This document shows positions 62,325 through 64,000 of a stretch of DNA of 64,000 nucleotides, piece after piece. The translations under genes were made by a program, and so were the position numbers. The notes under the pieces were generated by a model that made no database searches, had not been told where the DNA came from, and saw only the letters and a program-made list of their open reading frames with translations. The stretch's first letter is position 1. Each line of letters opens with the position of its first letter. Origin of the DNA: Pomacea canaliculata (taxonomy: Eukaryota > Mollusca > Gastropoda > Architaenioglossa > Ampullariidae); contig NC_037592.1 in NCBI RefSeq assembly GCF_003073045.1, forward strand, positions 17,441,844 to 17,505,843, in the 5' to 3' direction.

Positions 62325-64000
62325 AGATAATAACCTCCTAGGAAAGCTACCACCTCATACTTGACTGAGGTCAAAGGTAATGCTCACAGACAAGCCTGAA
62401 CTCCAGGACCTACAGCTTCTGTGGTGAAGAACAACTGGACACAAAATTGAAGCTGTTTTCTTGGCCTAGACATTAGCACAGTACTTCGTTGTCTTGTTCT
62501 TCGCCCTTTATCGTTGCTTCCTCATTGTGAAGGTCATGGATGATCTGACAACCTAACCTGGTCTCTCCATTCAGACTCGAAAACTTTTCATCAAAAATTT
62601 TTTTTTTTCTAAATGTGGAAGCTTTATTTAAAGACACTTGTTGGTTCACCCCTTCCCCAAACCTAATCGTTGGTTGCTTTATTTCTTTATGTTGTGGTTT
62701 TGGGTTGTTTGCCTTATGCTTTTGTCTTGGCTTTTAAAGATAATTATTGGGTAGCCATTTTGCCCCACAAAAGTTACTTAAAATAGGCTCAGCATGAAAT
62801 GGAATATCCATCTAATGTTTACTTCCTCATCATTCTCGTGACATAATTAAAACATCTTGATATGTATTATTTACCTGCGATGTTACTATGACAGCAAGTA
62901 GCAACAATATAGATATTGTTTACATCACTTCAGTGTTGCGTTGGTCAACAGCTTCATGCTTTATAAAGGATGTGTCTAGAATTTGAAAATCTTCATGGAT
63001 AAGGGACATATGTCCTGTCAGCCAAACTTATGAGTCACACTGGATTGGTTTTAACTTTTTGCATCTTTAATATTCAGGAAAGTTTTCATTTTAAGAAGTG
63101 TATTTTACTTTGATAAATAACGATGAAGCCATTACAAAGAGAAGATTGTCAGTCATTTGTGTTTTTTCTTTAATTTGTTTTAAAAACAGATTCTCACTTG
63201 CTGAGATAAATAGCTTTGGATTCATGTGCTGTGTGTTCGTGTTAAAATGGTCTTGCTTTTTCATGTGTTTTCCAAAGCATGTATTAGAAATCGGCCATTA
63301 GTATCAAAATTGTCACTAGGCTGAATTATTGTACCTAACAAGTATTTATTTATTAAACTGTTGGTTGCAACAACTCATTTTACACTGTGACTGAGTTGCC
63401 AAACTAGCTATGGCTTTTTATCCCTAGCCACTTGAAGGGTTTTTTTTTTTTTTTTTTAAGTTACAGGTTATCATTTTAAATCAAGAACATCGAACCTCTG
63501 GCATATTCCACTAGCACATTTTTATACATAATTTCTAAGAAACCTCCTTTAGTTTAAAAAAAATGTGGATATGAATGAGTAGAGTTAATTATTTGATAAA
63601 ATGTGGTTGAAGTTAAAAAATTTTAACAGATCAAGCAAAGTTTTTCTTCATGTAATTATCATTGTTTGGAGTAAAAGATGAGGAAATATTAGCTGTAGCT
63701 GCTCAGACATATCTAGTCGGTATGATTGTGTGTGTGTGAGAGAGAGAGAAACCGTGTTTATGATTTCAGAGTAGGCAGAGAGGAGGGATTTTAACCTCAG
63801 ATGTAAAGTTGACTGTTTAGTTACGAGTGAAAATCCACAAATCACCATGGTATGCGAACTATTTTGCGAGATCTGTCATTTTGGCTTTACTTACTTTTAT
63901 TTTTTCTCTTGTAGAATTGATGTCAGCATAGTGGCAAACTGGCAAGGCTTTTTGATGATGCAAATGATGGATGATGGGGTTTTTTTTGGTTCTCCATCTA
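62325..64000 (+). other. Tetraspanin 3' UTR and downstream flank
   Basis: Non-coding, T-rich sequence follows the TGA at 62322-62324. ATTAAA hexamers at 62846-62851 and 63352-63357 are candidate poly(A) signals. A poly-T run (63439-63458) and a (TG)n(AG)n microsatellite (63727-63750) follow. No exon of a next gene was recognised. Confidence 0.45.

Overview
The window reads as nuclear DNA of an invertebrate animal. Genes are split into short exons with GT-AG introns, there is much non-coding DNA, CA/TG simple repeats are abundant, and small non-autonomous transposons and tRNA-derived repeats are scattered through it. The coding content and repeat style suit a mollusc, perhaps a gastropod, but the species cannot be fixed from the sequence alone. 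There is no sign of bacterial operons, CRISPR arrays, rRNA or viral genes.

Three protein-coding genes could be rebuilt exon by exon with intact reading frames across every junction. (1) On the minus strand, nine coding exons between 27709 and 20032 encode a 534-residue protein with an N-terminal basic helix-loop-helix and a C-terminal HMG-box-like domain. This is the layout of the vertebrate meiosis initiators MEIOSIN (BHMG1) and STRA8, and it is the most interesting item here. (2) On the minus strand, ten coding exons between 42350 and 31820 encode a complete 361-residue PRMT1, the main type I protein arginine methyltransferase. (3) On the plus strand, six coding exons between 59039 and 62324 encode a 257-residue tetraspanin of the CD151 type; its non-coding first exon is probably the CpG-rich block ending at 47122.

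Layout: 1-20 kb holds no confirmed gene. It carries an 18-copy minisatellite (1685-2958), other simple repeats and two orphan exon candidates (430-600 and 13476-13599). 20-28.4 kb is the bHLH-HMG gene. 28.4-31.8 kb is a short intergenic gap. 31.8-42.4 kb is PRMT1, whose first intron carries a complete 391-bp hAT-type MITE with a perfect 8-bp target duplication. 42.4-46.3 kb is intergenic with small repeats. 46.3-62.3 kb is the presumed tetraspanin transcription unit, mostly one long first intron. 62.3-64 kb is its 3' UTR and flank.

PRMT1 and the bHLH-HMG gene run in the same direction about 3.4 kb apart. The tetraspanin diverges from PRMT1. Nothing in the sequence shows that the three genes act in one pathway.
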